A DNA stretch of 64,000 bases from Erythrobacter sp. Its GTDB lineage: Bacteria; Pseudomonadota; Alphaproteobacteria; Sphingomonadales; Sphingomonadaceae. A model generated the notes under the pieces. That model did no database searches and was not told the DNA's origin. It saw only the letters and a program-made list of their open reading frames with translations. The DNA is taken from positions 186,001-250,000 of the forward strand of contig JAILWQ010000001.1 of NCBI GenBank assembly GCA_025698865.1, in the 5' to 3' direction. Shown in pieces: positions 27,930 to 38,463 of this stretch. The position numbers and the translations under genes were made by a program. Every line of letters begins with the position of its first letter. Within the stretch, counting starts at the first letter, position 1.

Positions 27930-28412
27930 TCAGCCTCGCTCGCGCATCAATCGGGCCTTGTCGCGCTTCCAGTCGCGCTCCTTGATCGTCTGGCGCTTGT
28001 CGTGGGCCTGCTTGCCCTTGGCCAGCGCCAGTTCGACCTTCGCCCGGCCGGTGGAATTGAAATAGACCGACAGCGGCACCAGTGTCATGCCCTTGCGCTC
28101 GACCGCACCGAACAGCTTGTCGATCTCGCGGGTGTGGAGCAGCAGCTTGCGCGGGCGGCGCGGTTCGTGGTTGTTGCGGTTGCCGTGGCTGAACTCGGGA
28201 ATGTTCGCATTGATGAGCCAGACCTGCCCGTCGCGCACCTCGGCGTAGCTTTCCTTGATGCTCGCCTCGCCCGCGCGCAGGGCCTTCACCTCAGTGCCCT
28301 GAAGGGCGAGCCCGGCCTCGAACGTTTCCTCGACATGATAGTCGAACCGCACGCGCCGGTTGTCGGCGACGGTTTTCTGCTTGTCGAAGGTTGCGGGTTT
28401 GGGACGGGCCAT
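27930..28412 (-). CDS. smpB: SsrA-binding protein SmpB
   Basis: A 160-residue SmpB. Recognisable segments are [61 protein letters not shown] and [14 protein letters not shown]. The basic C-terminal tail [21 protein letters not shown] occupies the decoding centre during trans-translation. It binds tmRNA and rescues stalled ribosomes. The start at 28412 (MARPKP) fits the family length; the extension to 28451 does not. The tmRNA gene itself is not seen in the window. It is the first gene of the smpB-DUF2062-cckA group. Confidence 0.96.
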   Translation of the reverse strand: MARPKPATFDKQKTVADNRRVRFDYHVEETFEAGLALQGTEVKALRAGEASIKESYAEVRDGQVWLINANIPEFSHGNRNNHEPRRPRKLLLHTREIDKLFGAVERKGMTLVPLSVYFNSTGRAKVELALAKGKQAHDKRQTIKERDWKRDKARLMRERG

Positions 28413-28504
28413 GAGAAGGCGGCAGATAGACATTCGGATCGCAAACGCCAAGGGTCGCGATTTCGCTTGCGCGGGGCCGGCCCGGCGTGACTAGTCGCGG
28501 GCTG

Positions 28505-29611
28505 ATGAACGACAGCACGAACCCCGCCGTATCCGACCTCTCCCAAGCGCCGAAGGTTGAGCCTTTTCACATACACGATCAGATCATTCCCGCCGGAAGC
28601 GCGGCCATGCTCAAGATCCCGGTCAGCCAGCAGGTTACCGGACTGGAAGCCTCGCTGGCCGTGAAGGTCCTCCATGGCGCGAAGCCGGGGCCGAGCGTCT
28701 TCGTCAGCGCGGCGATCCATGGGGACGAGATCGTCGGCACCGCGATCATCCAGCGCCTGCTCGATCATTTGCAGCCCGAGCACATGGCGGGGACCCTGAT
28801 CCTCGTCCCGGCGGTGAACATCTACGGCTTCGCCTCGCATAGCCGATACCTCCCCGACCGGCGCGATCTCAACCGTAGCTTCCCCGGAAACGAGCATGGC
28901 AGCCTCGCCTCGCAGTTGGCGCATTGCTTCCTTCACAATGTGATCGAGCGGTGCTCGCTCGGCATCGACATGCATTCAGCGGCGGTCCATCGCTACAATC
29001 TGCCGCAGATCCGCATAGCGACCGACCGGCCGCAACTGCTCGAACTGGCGATGGCCTTCGGCGCCCCGATCATCGTGGAAAGCCCCTTGCGCGAAGGTTC
29101 GTTGCGGGCGCTCGCCGCGGAACGCGACGTGGAAATGCTGCTCCTCGAAGCGGGCGAGGCCCTGCGGTTCGATCGTTATTCGATCGAGACCGGGGCTTCC
29201 GGTGTGCTCCGCGTGCTCGCCCATATCGGAATGATCGAGGCGAATGACGGGCTGGAGAACCCGACCGTGCCGATGCGTTCCAACCGTTCGACCTGGGTCC
29301 GGGCGCCGCGGGGCGGGGTCTCGCGCCGCTCGCGCAAATCGGGCGACATCGTGCGCAAGGGCACCCTGCTGGCCATGGTCGGCGGGCTGTTCGGCGAAGG
29401 CAGCGTCGCGGTGGAAAGTCCAGTCGAGGGCGTGATCATCGGCCACGCCACCCTGCCCGTGGTCAATCAGGGCGACGCCATGTTCCACATCGCCGAGGTC
29501 GGAGCGATGGATCACATCGGGGAACACGCCGAATCGATCGCCGAGGCGATGGCGATCAGCGCACCGCCCTTCCCCGCCGCGCCCCTGCTCGACGAGGACG
29601 AACTGCTCTAG
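28505..29611 (+). CDS. succinylglutamate desuccinylase/aspartoacylase family protein
   Basis: A 368-residue M14-like zinc deacylase. Metal ligands are visible as HGDE (H72, E75) and a later His in GIDMHSAAVHRYNLP, with the substrate-binding RDLNRSFPG at 120-128. The C-terminal 110 residues, SGDIVRKGTLLAMVG and SPVEGVIIGHATLPVVNQGDA, resemble the barrel-sandwich domain seen in this family. The family removes acyl groups from N-acyl amino acids. No arginine-catabolic genes adjoin, so the substrate is open. It is on the plus strand, inserted between smpB and dapA, and its stop overlaps the dapA stop by 4 bp in convergent orientation. Confidence 0.88.
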   Translation: MNDSTNPAVSDLSQAPKVEPFHIHDQIIPAGSAAMLKIPVSQQVTGLEASLAVKVLHGAKPGPSVFVSAAIHGDEIVGTAIIQRLLDHLQPEHMAGTLILVPAVNIYGFASHSRYLPDRRDLNRSFPGNEHGSLASQLAHCFLHNVIERCSLGIDMHSAAVHRYNLPQIRIATDRPQLLELAMAFGAPIIVESPLREGSLRALAAERDVEMLLLEAGEALRFDRYSIETGASGVLRVLAHIGMIEANDGLENPTVPMRSNRSTWVRAPRGGVSRRSRKSGDIVRKGTLLAMVGGLFGEGSVAVESPVEGVIIGHATLPVVNQGDAMFHIAEVGAMDHIGEHAESIAEAMAISAPPFPAAPLLDEDELL

Positions 29612-30489
29612 AGCAGCCCCGCGATCGCCAGCGCCTCGTCCACCGCCTGTCGGCTGGCCTCGCTCGCGCTGCACAGCGGCAGGCGGACCTCGTCCGAAAA
29701 CCAGTCGTGCACCCGGCTGAGCGCATATTTGACCGGTGCCGGACTCGCATCGGAGAACATGGCGTAGTGCAGCGGAAACAGCCGGTCGTTGAGCTTGCGC
29801 GCCTTGACCAAATCGTTCGCCGCGATCGCATCGTGGAATTCCGCGCACAGGGCCGGCGCGACATTGGCGGTTACCGAAATACATCCCGCGCCGCCCGCCG
29901 CCGAATGCGGCAGCCAGAGCTCGTCATTGCCCGAGAGCTGGCAGAAATTATGATCGAGCCCCATGCGGTGGTCGGCGACGCGCGACAGGTCGCCGCTCGC
30001 ATCCTTGATGGCCACGATACGGTCGGGATAGGTCTTCACCAGCTCGACCACCGTCTCGTCCTCGATATCGGTCACGGTGCGGCTGGGCACGTTGTAGAGC
30101 ACGATCGGCAGGTCGCTGTTCTCGGCCAGATAGCTGAAATGGGCGATCAGCCCGTTCTGCCGGGGCCGGTTGTAATAGGGCGCGACGCACAGGCCCGCCG
30201 CCGCCCCCGCCTTCTTGGCGAACTGCATGTGGAGGAGCGCATTGCGCGTGTCGTTGCTGCCGCAGCCCGCGATCACCGGGACCCGTCCGGCGGCCTGTTC
30301 GACGCAGACCTCGATCACCCGGTGGTGCTCGGCGTTCGACAGCGTCGAGGCCTCGCCCGTCGTGCCACAGGGGACCAGCCCGCTGCTGCCGTTCTCGATC
30401 TGCCAGTCGACGAGCTTGCGAAAGGCCGCCTCGTCGAACGCACCGTCGCGAAAAGGAGTCGCCAGAGCGGGAATGGAGCCTGAGAACAT
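29608..30489 (-). CDS. dapA: 4-hydroxy-tetrahydrodipicolinate synthase
   Basis: A 293-residue TIM-barrel lyase of normal length. The Schiff-base lysine K162 lies in IVAIKDASGD, the proton-relay Tyr is Y132 in VLYNVPSRT and the T44/T45 pair in CGTTGEASTL. It condenses pyruvate with aspartate semialdehyde in the lysine and diaminopimelate pathway, supplying peptidoglycan precursors. It is divergent from the lytic transglycosylase gene, with 93 bp between the starts. Confidence 0.97.
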   Translation of the reverse strand: MFSGSIPALATPFRDGAFDEAAFRKLVDWQIENGSSGLVPCGTTGEASTLSNAEHHRVIEVCVEQAAGRVPVIAGCGSNDTRNALLHMQFAKKAGAAAGLCVAPYYNRPRQNGLIAHFSYLAENSDLPIVLYNVPSRTVTDIEDETVVELVKTYPDRIVAIKDASGDLSRVADHRMGLDHNFCQLSGNDELWLPHSAAGGAGCISVTANVAPALCAEFHDAIAANDLVKARKLNDRLFPLHYAMFSDASPAPVKYALSRVHDWFSDEVRLPLCSASEASRQAVDEALAIAGLL

Positions 30490-30582
30490 TTACTTTGGTC
30501 CTGCATTCGGAGATGGGTGTCAGCAGCCCCCGCGCCCCGCGGAAACCGTCATTCAGCGCCTGATAAGGAGCCGCTCGGCATA

Positions 30583-32541
<1,959 letters not shown>

Positions 32542-32576
32542 ACTTTCCCGGGGAGCGGGGGGTAGGGAGCGAGGCG

Positions 32577-33068
32577 ATGACTGCCTCCGCTCCCGCCCGC
32601 ACCAGTCCGATCACGCCGCGCGGATACGCCGCGCTCAAGGCGCGCTACGACCATCTGCTCGGCACCGAACGGCCCGAGATCGCCGAGATCGTCAACTGGG
32701 CGGCCGGCAATGGCGACCGCAGCGAGAACGGCGACTATCTCTACGGACGCAAGCGGATGCGCGAGATCGACCGGGAACTCGGCCATCTTTCGCGCCGGAT
32801 GAAATCCGCCCGCGTGGTGGATCCGGGCGAGCAGCGCGACCTGTCGCGCGTGTTCTTCGGCGCCCGCGTCACGCTGGCCGACGAGGAGGACGAGCAGCGG
32901 ATCGTCACCATTGTCGGCGACGACGAGCAGGATGCCGGCCAGGGGCTGATTGGCTGGACCAGCCCCCTCGCCCGCGCCTTGCGGGGGGCGGGGATCGGCG
33001 ATTGCCGCACCGTGCGCCTGCCGGGCGGGGAAAAGGAATGGGAAGTGATCGCGATAGACTATGCCTAG
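32577..33068 (+). CDS. greB: GreA/GreB-type transcription elongation factor
   Basis: A 163-residue Gre factor. The N-terminal coiled coil contains PRGYAALKARYDHLL and the acidic tip GNGDRSENGDYLYGRKRMREID, whose Asp/Glu pair stimulates transcript cleavage in stalled RNA polymerase. The C-terminal FKBP-like domain includes VFFGARVTLADEEDEQRIVTIVG. Overall it fits GreB better than GreA. GGGAG upstream supports the ATG. Its last codons overlap the next gene by 8 bp. Confidence 0.88.
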   Translation: MTASAPARTSPITPRGYAALKARYDHLLGTERPEIAEIVNWAAGNGDRSENGDYLYGRKRMREIDRELGHLSRRMKSARVVDPGEQRDLSRVFFGARVTLADEEDEQRIVTIVGDDEQDAGQGLIGWTSPLARALRGAGIGDCRTVRLPGGEKEWEVIAIDYA

Positions 33069-33552
33069 GCGCGCGCTTCTCACCCTTCTCGTGCCGCTGA
33101 TACTTGCGGCGCCGCTTGCAGCGAAGGACAGCCTCGGCGTGTTCGAGAGCTGGGGCGCGTTCCGCGATCCGTCCGCGCCGCGCTGCTACGCGATCGCCAT
33201 GGCCGAGAAGACCGGACGGGCGAACGAGGCGCAGCCCTTCGCGACGATCGCCACCTGGCCCCGGCGCAATGTCCGCGGCCAGGTGCATTTCCGCTTCTCC
33301 CGCGAATTGCGCCGCGGCTCCGCGATCAATCTCGTCATCGGCCGGGAGACTTTTCGCCTGACCGGCAACGGGACGGATGGCTGGGCACGCGACCGGGCGA
33401 TGGACGCCGCGATCGTCGCCGCCATGCGATCCGAGCCGCGCATGACAGTGCGCGGCATCACGACCGGCGGGCGCCGCCTCTCCGACACCTACCCGCTCGC
33501 CGGCGCGGCCAGTGCCATGGACGCGGCCACCCTCGGCTGCGCGCGGCGATAA
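33061..33552 (+). CDS. exported protein resembling the IalB family
   Basis: A 163-residue protein with a signal peptide (residues 1-21, ending APLAAKD). The mature part contains VFESWGAFRDPSAPRCYAIA, TWPRRNVRGQVHFRFSR, INLVIGRETFRLTG and DAAIVAAMRSEPRMTVRG. The layout resembles invasion-associated locus B proteins (a small beta-sandwich with two cysteines, here about C42 and the penultimate region), but the match is by memory only. It overlaps greB by 8 bp, so the two are probably co-translated. Function unknown; periplasmic location inferred. Confidence 0.7.
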   Translation: MPRRALLTLLVPLILAAPLAAKDSLGVFESWGAFRDPSAPRCYAIAMAEKTGRANEAQPFATIATWPRRNVRGQVHFRFSRELRRGSAINLVIGRETFRLTGNGTDGWARDRAMDAAIVAAMRSEPRMTVRGITTGGRRLSDTYPLAGAASAMDAATLGCARR

Positions 33553-33558
33553 CCGAAA

Positions 33559-33595
33559 GAAAAAGGGCCGGAAGCGCATCTCGCGCCCCGGCCCT
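33559..33595 (-). terminator. terminator for the outer-membrane barrel gene
   Basis: Arms AGGGCCGG (33564-33571) and CCGGCCCT (33588-33595) pair around a shorter internal stem. On the minus strand it runs into TTTTTCTTTC, so it terminates the barrel gene, which ends 23 bp before it. It may also stop read-through from the plus strand. Confidence 0.8.
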
Positions 33596-33618
33596 CGTTC
33601 ATTTCAGATCGTCAGGGA

Positions 33619-34281
33619 TCAGAAGCGGACGCCGACGCCCGCCATGATCTGGTGACGGTCGAGATCGACGTCGAAGCGATCCGAATTCGGCAGCGAGTCG
33701 TTGAAGTCGACTTCGGCGCGGCTGTAGTTCGAATAGCGGTACTCGACATTGATGAACGTGTTGGTGTTCATCGCGTATTCGACACCGGCACCGATACGGT
33801 AGCCGTCGAGGTCGAAGTCTTCGTCGAACTCGGTCTCGCCGTCATTGGCGAGCACGTTCAGCTTCGCATTGGTATAGCCGCCCTTGGCATAGGCCAGCAC
33901 GTCGGGAGCAACCTTGGCACCGGCGCGGACGCCGAGATAGAGGTCACGGCCGGCGTCGACATTGCCGAAGCCGAAGCCTTCGAAGTCGCCGTTGTTGAAG
34001 TCGGTCTTCGCCGTTGAATCGGTGTATTCGGCTTCCGCACCGATCACCGCGCCGCCGAAGTCGAAATCGTAACCAACCGCCGCGCCGTAGGCGAAGCCTT
34101 CAATCGACTGGTCGTTGTTGTCGTTACCGTCGTCATCGACGCTGCTGCCAGCGGTGACGTCGTCATAGCCGCCGACGATCTGGCCGCGCAGGCCGGTGAA
34201 GGTGTTCGCTTCCTGCGCCATTGCCGGGGTGGCGATGGCTGCAACCGAACCGGCAAGCATGAGGGCTGTAAGCTTCTTCAT
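33619..34281 (-). CDS. outer-membrane beta-barrel protein (Opa/OmpW-like)
   Basis: A 220-residue protein with a clear signal peptide (residues 1-22, TPAMAQ). The mature part shows alternating hydrophobic strands and acidic loops, GAAVGYDFDFGGAVIGAEAEY, LGVRAGAKVAPDVLAYAKGGY and YRIGAGVEYAMNTNTFINVEYRYSNYS, ending in a C-terminal Phe (GVGVRF), the outer-membrane insertion signature. Family members are eight-stranded barrels. Loops are rich in Asp and Asn, including an acidic run near residues 50-58. GGAG 7 bases upstream supports the ATG at 34281. A good promoter and a strong terminator bracket it, so it is monocistronic. Confidence 0.88.
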   Translation of the reverse strand: MKKLTALMLAGSVAAIATPAMAQEANTFTGLRGQIVGGYDDVTAGSSVDDDGNDNNDQSIEGFAYGAAVGYDFDFGGAVIGAEAEYTDSTAKTDFNNGDFEGFGFGNVDAGRDLYLGVRAGAKVAPDVLAYAKGGYTNAKLNVLANDGETEFDEDFDLDGYRIGAGVEYAMNTNTFINVEYRYSNYSRAEVDFNDSLPNSDRFDVDLDRHQIMAGVGVRF

Positions 34282-34344
34282 TGTAGTACTCCGTATGTTT
34301 TCGACGCCGCGCAGCACGCGGCGCGTGATCCCCCAACGGCGCGA

Positions 34345-34374
34345 ATTATGCGGAGTTTCATTAACGTGACACAA
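34345..34374 (-). promoter_or_regulatory. candidate promoter of the outer-membrane barrel gene
   Basis: On the minus strand TTGTGT (34374-34369), 18 bp, CATAAT (34350-34345). The -10 matches five of six consensus positions. The leader would be about 57 nt. The surrounding sequence is noticeably AT-richer than the window average. Confidence 0.45.
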
Positions 34375-34526
34375 CAAGAATGTGTTGCATTTTTGAAACA
34401 ATATTAGCGACGGGATGTGCGATCGCATCGACGAAGCGATACTCCCGGACCGGAACCCCGGCCCGGCGAGCGGCCGGTAGGGCTCGCTTCCATTTCAGGC
34501 CTTTCGCTTCTATATGCGGGGCTCTC

Positions 34527-35774
34527 ATGTCCGACACGAACCTCATGACCATTCCCGGGCAGATCGACCCGGTGCCTGTCGCTCGCGACATCACGCCGCG
34601 CGCCGATGGCCGCGTGGACCTGCTCGGCCTTCCGAGGGATCGCATCCGCGCGCTCTTCGCCGATGCCGGGCTGGATGCGAAACAGGCCAAGCTGCGCGCC
34701 AAGCAGGTGTTCCACTGGCTCTACCATCGCGGCGTGACGGATTTCGAGGCGATGACCGATATCGCCAAGACCATGCGGCCCTGGCTCGGCGAACGGTTCG
34801 TGATCGGGCGCCCGAATGTGGTCGAGGCCCAGCATTCGACGGACGGCACGCGCAAATGGCTGCTGCGGACCGACGATGGCCACGAATTCGAGATGGTCTT
34901 CATCCCCGACGCCGACCGCGGCACGCTCTGTGTGTCGAGCCAAGTGGGGTGCACCCTCAACTGCCGCTTCTGCCACACCGGCACGATGCGCCTCGTCCGC
35001 AATCTGACGCCGGGCGAGATCGTCGGTCAGGTCATGCTCGCGCGCGACGCGCTCGGCGAATGGCCGAAAGGCCGGATGGACGATCTGGGCGAAGAGAGCG
35101 AGAGCGACTACACCTCGGACGGACGCTTGCTCACCAATATCGTGATGATGGGCATGGGCGAGCCGCTCTACAATTTCGAGAATGTGCGCGACGCGCTGCG
35201 TATCGTGATGGATGGCGACGGGCTCGCCCTGTCGAAGCGGCGGATCACGCTTTCGACCAGTGGCGTGGTGCCGATGATGGCCCGCTGCGGCGAGGAGATC
35301 GGCGTGAACCTCGCGGTCTCGCTCCACGCGGTGACCAAGGACGTTCGCGACGAGATCGTGCCGATCAACCGGAAATACGGCATCGAGGAATTGCTGCAGG
35401 CCTGCGCCGACTACCCCGGCGCCTCGAACGCGCGGCGGATCACGTTCGAATATGTGATGCTCAAGGACAAGAACGACAGCGACGAGGATGCGCGCGAGCT
35501 CGTTCGCCTGATCCGGCAGTTCGATCTGCCGGCCAAAGTCAATCTCATTCCCTTCAATCCTTGGGCCGGAGCGGGTTACGAATGCTCTACCCCGGAGCGC
35601 ATCCGGCGGTTCTCCGAAATCGTCTTCGAAGGCGGTATCAGCGCTCCGGTGCGCACGCCGCGCGGGCGCGACATCGACGCTGCCTGCGGCCAGCTCAAGA
35701 CCGCCGCGGAAAAGAAAAGCCGCGCCGAACGCGATCGGGAAGCGGCGCTGGAGGCGGAGAAGGCCCCGGCGTGA
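34527..35774 (+). CDS. rlmN: 23S rRNA (adenine(2503)-C(2))/tRNA methyltransferase RlmN
   Basis: A 415-residue radical-SAM enzyme. The iron-sulphur cluster motif CX3CX2C is CTLNCRFC (C142, C146, C149). Other signatures are [86 protein letters not shown] and the C-terminal [18 protein letters not shown] with the catalytic Cys. It methylates C2 of A2503 in 23S rRNA and A37 in some tRNAs. Its stop overlaps the MOSC gene start (GTGA). Confidence 0.96.
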   Translation: MSDTNLMTIPGQIDPVPVARDITPRADGRVDLLGLPRDRIRALFADAGLDAKQAKLRAKQVFHWLYHRGVTDFEAMTDIAKTMRPWLGERFVIGRPNVVEAQHSTDGTRKWLLRTDDGHEFEMVFIPDADRGTLCVSSQVGCTLNCRFCHTGTMRLVRNLTPGEIVGQVMLARDALGEWPKGRMDDLGEESESDYTSDGRLLTNIVMMGMGEPLYNFENVRDALRIVMDGDGLALSKRRITLSTSGVVPMMARCGEEIGVNLAVSLHAVTKDVRDEIVPINRKYGIEELLQACADYPGASNARRITFEYVMLKDKNDSDEDARELVRLIRQFDLPAKVNLIPFNPWAGAGYECSTPERIRRFSEIVFEGGISAPVRTPRGRDIDAACGQLKTAAEKKSRAERDREAALEAEKAPA

Positions 35775-36421
35775 ACGCATCGCCGCTCCTCGCCCTGTGT
35801 GTCGGCCAGCCGCGGCCGTTCAGAGGCGACGAGTTCAGCGCGATCGACAAGCAGCCTGTGGAAGGCTGTGTCACGCTCGGACGTCTGGGTCTGGAAGGCG
35901 ACGCCGTCGCGGATCACAAGCACCATGGCGGGGCCGAAATGGCCGTCCACCACTACGCCCGGGACCACAATGCGATGTGGCGCGCATGGCTGGGCGATCA
36001 CCCTCTGCTCGATGCGCCTGCCCCGTTCGGCGAGAACCTCGCGACCGAAGGCTGGACCGAGGCAAACGTCCATATCGGCGACCGCTTCCGGATCGGCACG
36101 GCGCTGCTGGAGGTGAGCCAGCCGCGCAAGCCATGCTGGAAGATCGAGCATCGCTTCGAACGCAAGGGCATGGTTGCCCGCATCCTGGAAACCCGGGCAT
36201 GCGGCTGGTATTACCGCGTGCTGGAAGAAGGCACCGCGCAGGCAGGAGACCGGGTCGAGAGGATCGGGTCCGGGCACGGGGACTGGTCCGTCGCGCGGGT
36301 CTTCGGAGCGCTCTACGGGCCTGCCGGGTCCTCTACGCCCGCCGATCTCGAGACGCTGGCAACCGTCGACCGCCTCAGTCCCGAATGTCGCGAAAAGGCC
36401 CGCAAGCGGCTCGGCGGCTGA
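35771..36421 (+). CDS. MOSC domain-containing protein (YiiM-like)
   Basis: A 216-residue MOSC-domain protein. Segments [57 protein letters not shown] and [16 protein letters not shown] are typical of the YiiM type, with the conserved Cys in [12 protein letters not shown] domains bind or deliver sulphur to molybdenum cofactor; YiiM-type proteins reduce N-hydroxylated substrates using Moco. The start is GTG at 35771, overlapping the rlmN stop by 4 bp, so coupling is likely. A Moco-binding oxidoreductase operon lies about 2 kb downstream. Confidence 0.85.
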   Translation: MNASPLLALCVGQPRPFRGDEFSAIDKQPVEGCVTLGRLGLEGDAVADHKHHGGAEMAVHHYARDHNAMWRAWLGDHPLLDAPAPFGENLATEGWTEANVHIGDRFRIGTALLEVSQPRKPCWKIEHRFERKGMVARILETRACGWYYRVLEEGTAQAGDRVERIGSGHGDWSVARVFGALYGPAGSSTPADLETLATVDRLSPECREKARKRLGG

Positions 36422-36549
36422 CGCCCTGTCCGCCGATTTCTCACGGCTCGTCGCGTAATGCGCCGGACGTTCGCACGTTCATCCGAGGTTGTGGACCTCA
36501 CTCCGACCTTGCGGATTAGGTCGAGATATCGAGTAACGAGGAACGAGAG

Positions 36550-36936
36550 ATGAAACGGATCACCTTCGCGATCGCCGCGTCCGCCCTGGCTGTCACCGGA
36601 ATCGGGACCGCCGCCCCGGCGTTCGCTGACCCTCCCCGCTGGGCGCCTGCTCACGGAAAGCGCGCGAAGGACCGCGCTCGCTACGACAGCCGTGGCTACT
36701 ATATTGAACCCCAGCGCATCTCCCGCAACGACCGTATGTGGCGCGGCGATGACGGGCGCTATTACTGCAAGCGTGACAACGGAACGACCGGCCTCGTCAT
36801 CGGCGCGGGCGTGGGCGCACTCGCCGGACACGAGATCGCCGGTAGCGGAGACCGGACCCTCGGCGCAATTCTCGGAGGTGCGGTGGGCGCGGTCGTCGGG
36901 CGTGAAATCGATCGCGGCAGCCTCAGCTGCCGCTGA
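36550..36936 (+). CDS. exported glycine-zipper 2TM domain protein
   Basis: A 128-residue protein with a signal peptide (residues 1-26, APAFAD). A basic Arg/Tyr/Pro-rich middle (about 27-75) precedes a glycine-zipper region (about 80-120): GLVIGAGVGALAGHEIAG and LGAILGGAVGAVVGREIDRG. Such proteins (Rick-17kDa/SlyB-like) are envelope proteins whose zippers pack as paired helices. GAGAG lies upstream. A strong terminator follows. It stands alone between the rlmN-MOSC pair and the SDR operon. Confidence 0.85.
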   Translation: MKRITFAIAASALAVTGIGTAAPAFADPPRWAPAHGKRAKDRARYDSRGYYIEPQRISRNDRMWRGDDGRYYCKRDNGTTGLVIGAGVGALAGHEIAGSGDRTLGAILGGAVGAVVGREIDRGSLSCR

Positions 36937-36961
36937 TTACGCCGAAGGGCGGAAAAGACAG

Positions 36962-36993
36962 GGCGCGTCGTCAATCTGGCGACGCGCCTTTTC
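36962..36993 (+). terminator. terminator after the glycine-zipper gene
   Basis: GGCGCGTCG (36962-36970) and CGACGCGCC (36980-36988) form a perfect 9-bp stem followed by TTTTCTTT. Confidence 0.85.
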
Positions 36994-37024
36994 TTTGTGC
37001 CCCGCTCCCCTATGATGCGACGCC

Positions 37025-37795
37025 ATGACGCAGGGAAGGCCCACAGTTCTGGTGACCGGAGGGGCCAAGCGCATCGGCGGAGCCATCTCGCGCCGTTTCG
37101 GCGAGGCGGGCTGGCATGTGGTCATCCATTACCTCTCCTCGCGCGAGGCGTCCGAGAACCTTGCCGGCTCGCTCCCCAGCGCGGAAACCGTCCGCTGCGA
37201 TCTGGGCGACGAGCGAGCCACCGTGGAAATGGTCGACGATCTCGCAAAGCGGTTCGAGGACTGGCGGGTGCTGGTCAATTCGGCGAGCGTCTTCCGGCCG
37301 GACGATGTCGCCGCGCTCGACCACGAGACAAGCGTGCAGGCGATGCAGGTCAACGCGCGTAGCCCCGCGCGCCTCGCTCAGGAATTTCTCGCAAGAGCCC
37401 GTGCGAAGACCGGGCGGCGGGTGATCGACATCACCGACCAGAAGCTGGAAAATCCCAATCCCGATTTCTTCAGCTACACGATGAGCAAGCACGCTCTGGC
37501 CGCGACCATCCCCATGCTGGCGAAGGCGCAGTCCGACCCGCGCGATCGCATCTACGGGCTGGCCCCCGGAGCGATCCTGCCCAGCCACGACCAGAGCAAG
37601 GAGGAGGCCGAACGTTCACATCGCCTCAATCTGCTCGAACGCAAGACCGGGGCCGACGAGGTCGCGGATGCCGCCCTGTTCCTCGCCTGCGGCTGGCTCG
37701 CGAGCGGGCAGACGCTGTTCTGCGACAGCGGCCAGCATCTGCTCGATCAGGATCGCGACGTGATCTATCTCGCCCGCGACAGGGAGACCGCATGA
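37025..37795 (+). CDS. SDR oxidoreductase, pteridine reductase/FolM-like
   Basis: A 256-residue short-chain dehydrogenase. The cofactor motif TGGAKRIG (11-18) with Ala-Lys-Arg is the pteridine-reductase/FolM type rather than the common TGxxxGIG. The active site has Y151 and K155 in FFSYTMSKHAL, and the expected catalytic Ser is replaced by Asp in IDITDQ (about 138), as in pteridine reductases. Such enzymes reduce dihydropterins with NADPH. It overlaps the cytochrome b gene by 4 bp (ATGA), forming an operon with a molybdopterin enzyme. Substrate is inferred from motifs only. Confidence 0.82.
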   Translation: MTQGRPTVLVTGGAKRIGGAISRRFGEAGWHVVIHYLSSREASENLAGSLPSAETVRCDLGDERATVEMVDDLAKRFEDWRVLVNSASVFRPDDVAALDHETSVQAMQVNARSPARLAQEFLARARAKTGRRVIDITDQKLENPNPDFFSYTMSKHALAATIPMLAKAQSDPRDRIYGLAPGAILPSHDQSKEEAERSHRLNLLERKTGADEVADAALFLACGWLASGQTLFCDSGQHLLDQDRDVIYLARDRETA

Positions 37796-38463
37796 AACGC
37801 CACTCGATCTCCACCAGAATCTGGCACTGGATCAATCTCGCCTTCGTGGTGATCCTGTTCATGTCGGGCCTTACCATCTCCAACGCGCACCGCTATCTCT
37901 ATTGGGGCGACTGGGGTTTCGAGGCCGAGCAGGCGTGGCTCGCCGTGCCCCGTTTTCCCGACTGGATGACCATTCCGGGCTATTACAGCCTCGCCGTCGC
38001 GCGCGACTGGCATGTTCTGGCCGCCTGGCCCTTCGCGCTGGGCCTGCTCTTCATGTGGGCTGCGATGCTGGCGAACCGCCATTTCAGGCGCGACATCGCC
38101 ACCCACCGGCGCGAATGGCGACCTGCGCATATCTGGCGCGACATCAAGGCGCATCTGCGGCTCGATTTCGACCATGGGCCGGGCAAGTACAATTTCCTTC
38201 AGAAGCTGAGCTACGGCCTTGTTTTCGGCGTGCTCCTGCCGATGATGATCGTCACCGGAATGGCGATCAGCCCCGGCATGGGGCCGAGCTTCGGATGGAT
38301 GATCGACCTTCTCGGAGGTCGGCAATCGGCGCGCAGCCTGCATTTCCTCTTCGCCTTCTCCATCGCGGGCTTTTTCATCGTCCACGTCGCGCTGGTCGTT
38401 CTCTCGGGACCGATCCTACAGATCCGCGACATGATCACCGGAGGCCGGACCGATGCAGCGTAG
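37792..38463 (+). CDS. cytochrome b561-type di-heme membrane subunit
   Basis: A 223-residue inner-membrane cytochrome of the bacterial b561/Ni-Fe-hydrogenase cytochrome b type. Four or five hydrophobic segments are visible, with candidate heme-ligand histidines H12 (RIWHWIN), H74 (RDWHVLA), H184 (SLHFLFA) and H198 (FFIVHVA). It would transfer electrons between quinones and the periplasmic enzyme encoded next. It overlaps both neighbours: 4 bp with the SDR gene upstream and 11 bp with the oxidoreductase gene downstream. Confidence 0.88.
   Translation: MKRHSISTRIWHWINLAFVVILFMSGLTISNAHRYLYWGDWGFEAEQAWLAVPRFPDWMTIPGYYSLAVARDWHVLAAWPFALGLLFMWAAMLANRHFRRDIATHRREWRPAHIWRDIKAHLRLDFDHGPGKYNFLQKLSYGLVFGVLLPMMIVTGMAISPGMGPSFGWMIDLLGGRQSARSLHFLFAFSIAGFFIVHVALVVLSGPILQIRDMITGGRTDAA

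Noticed and set aside
27798..28504. tmRNA (ssrA) gene beside smpB
   Set aside because: Neither flanking gap shows a tRNA-Ala-like end or a tag reading frame.
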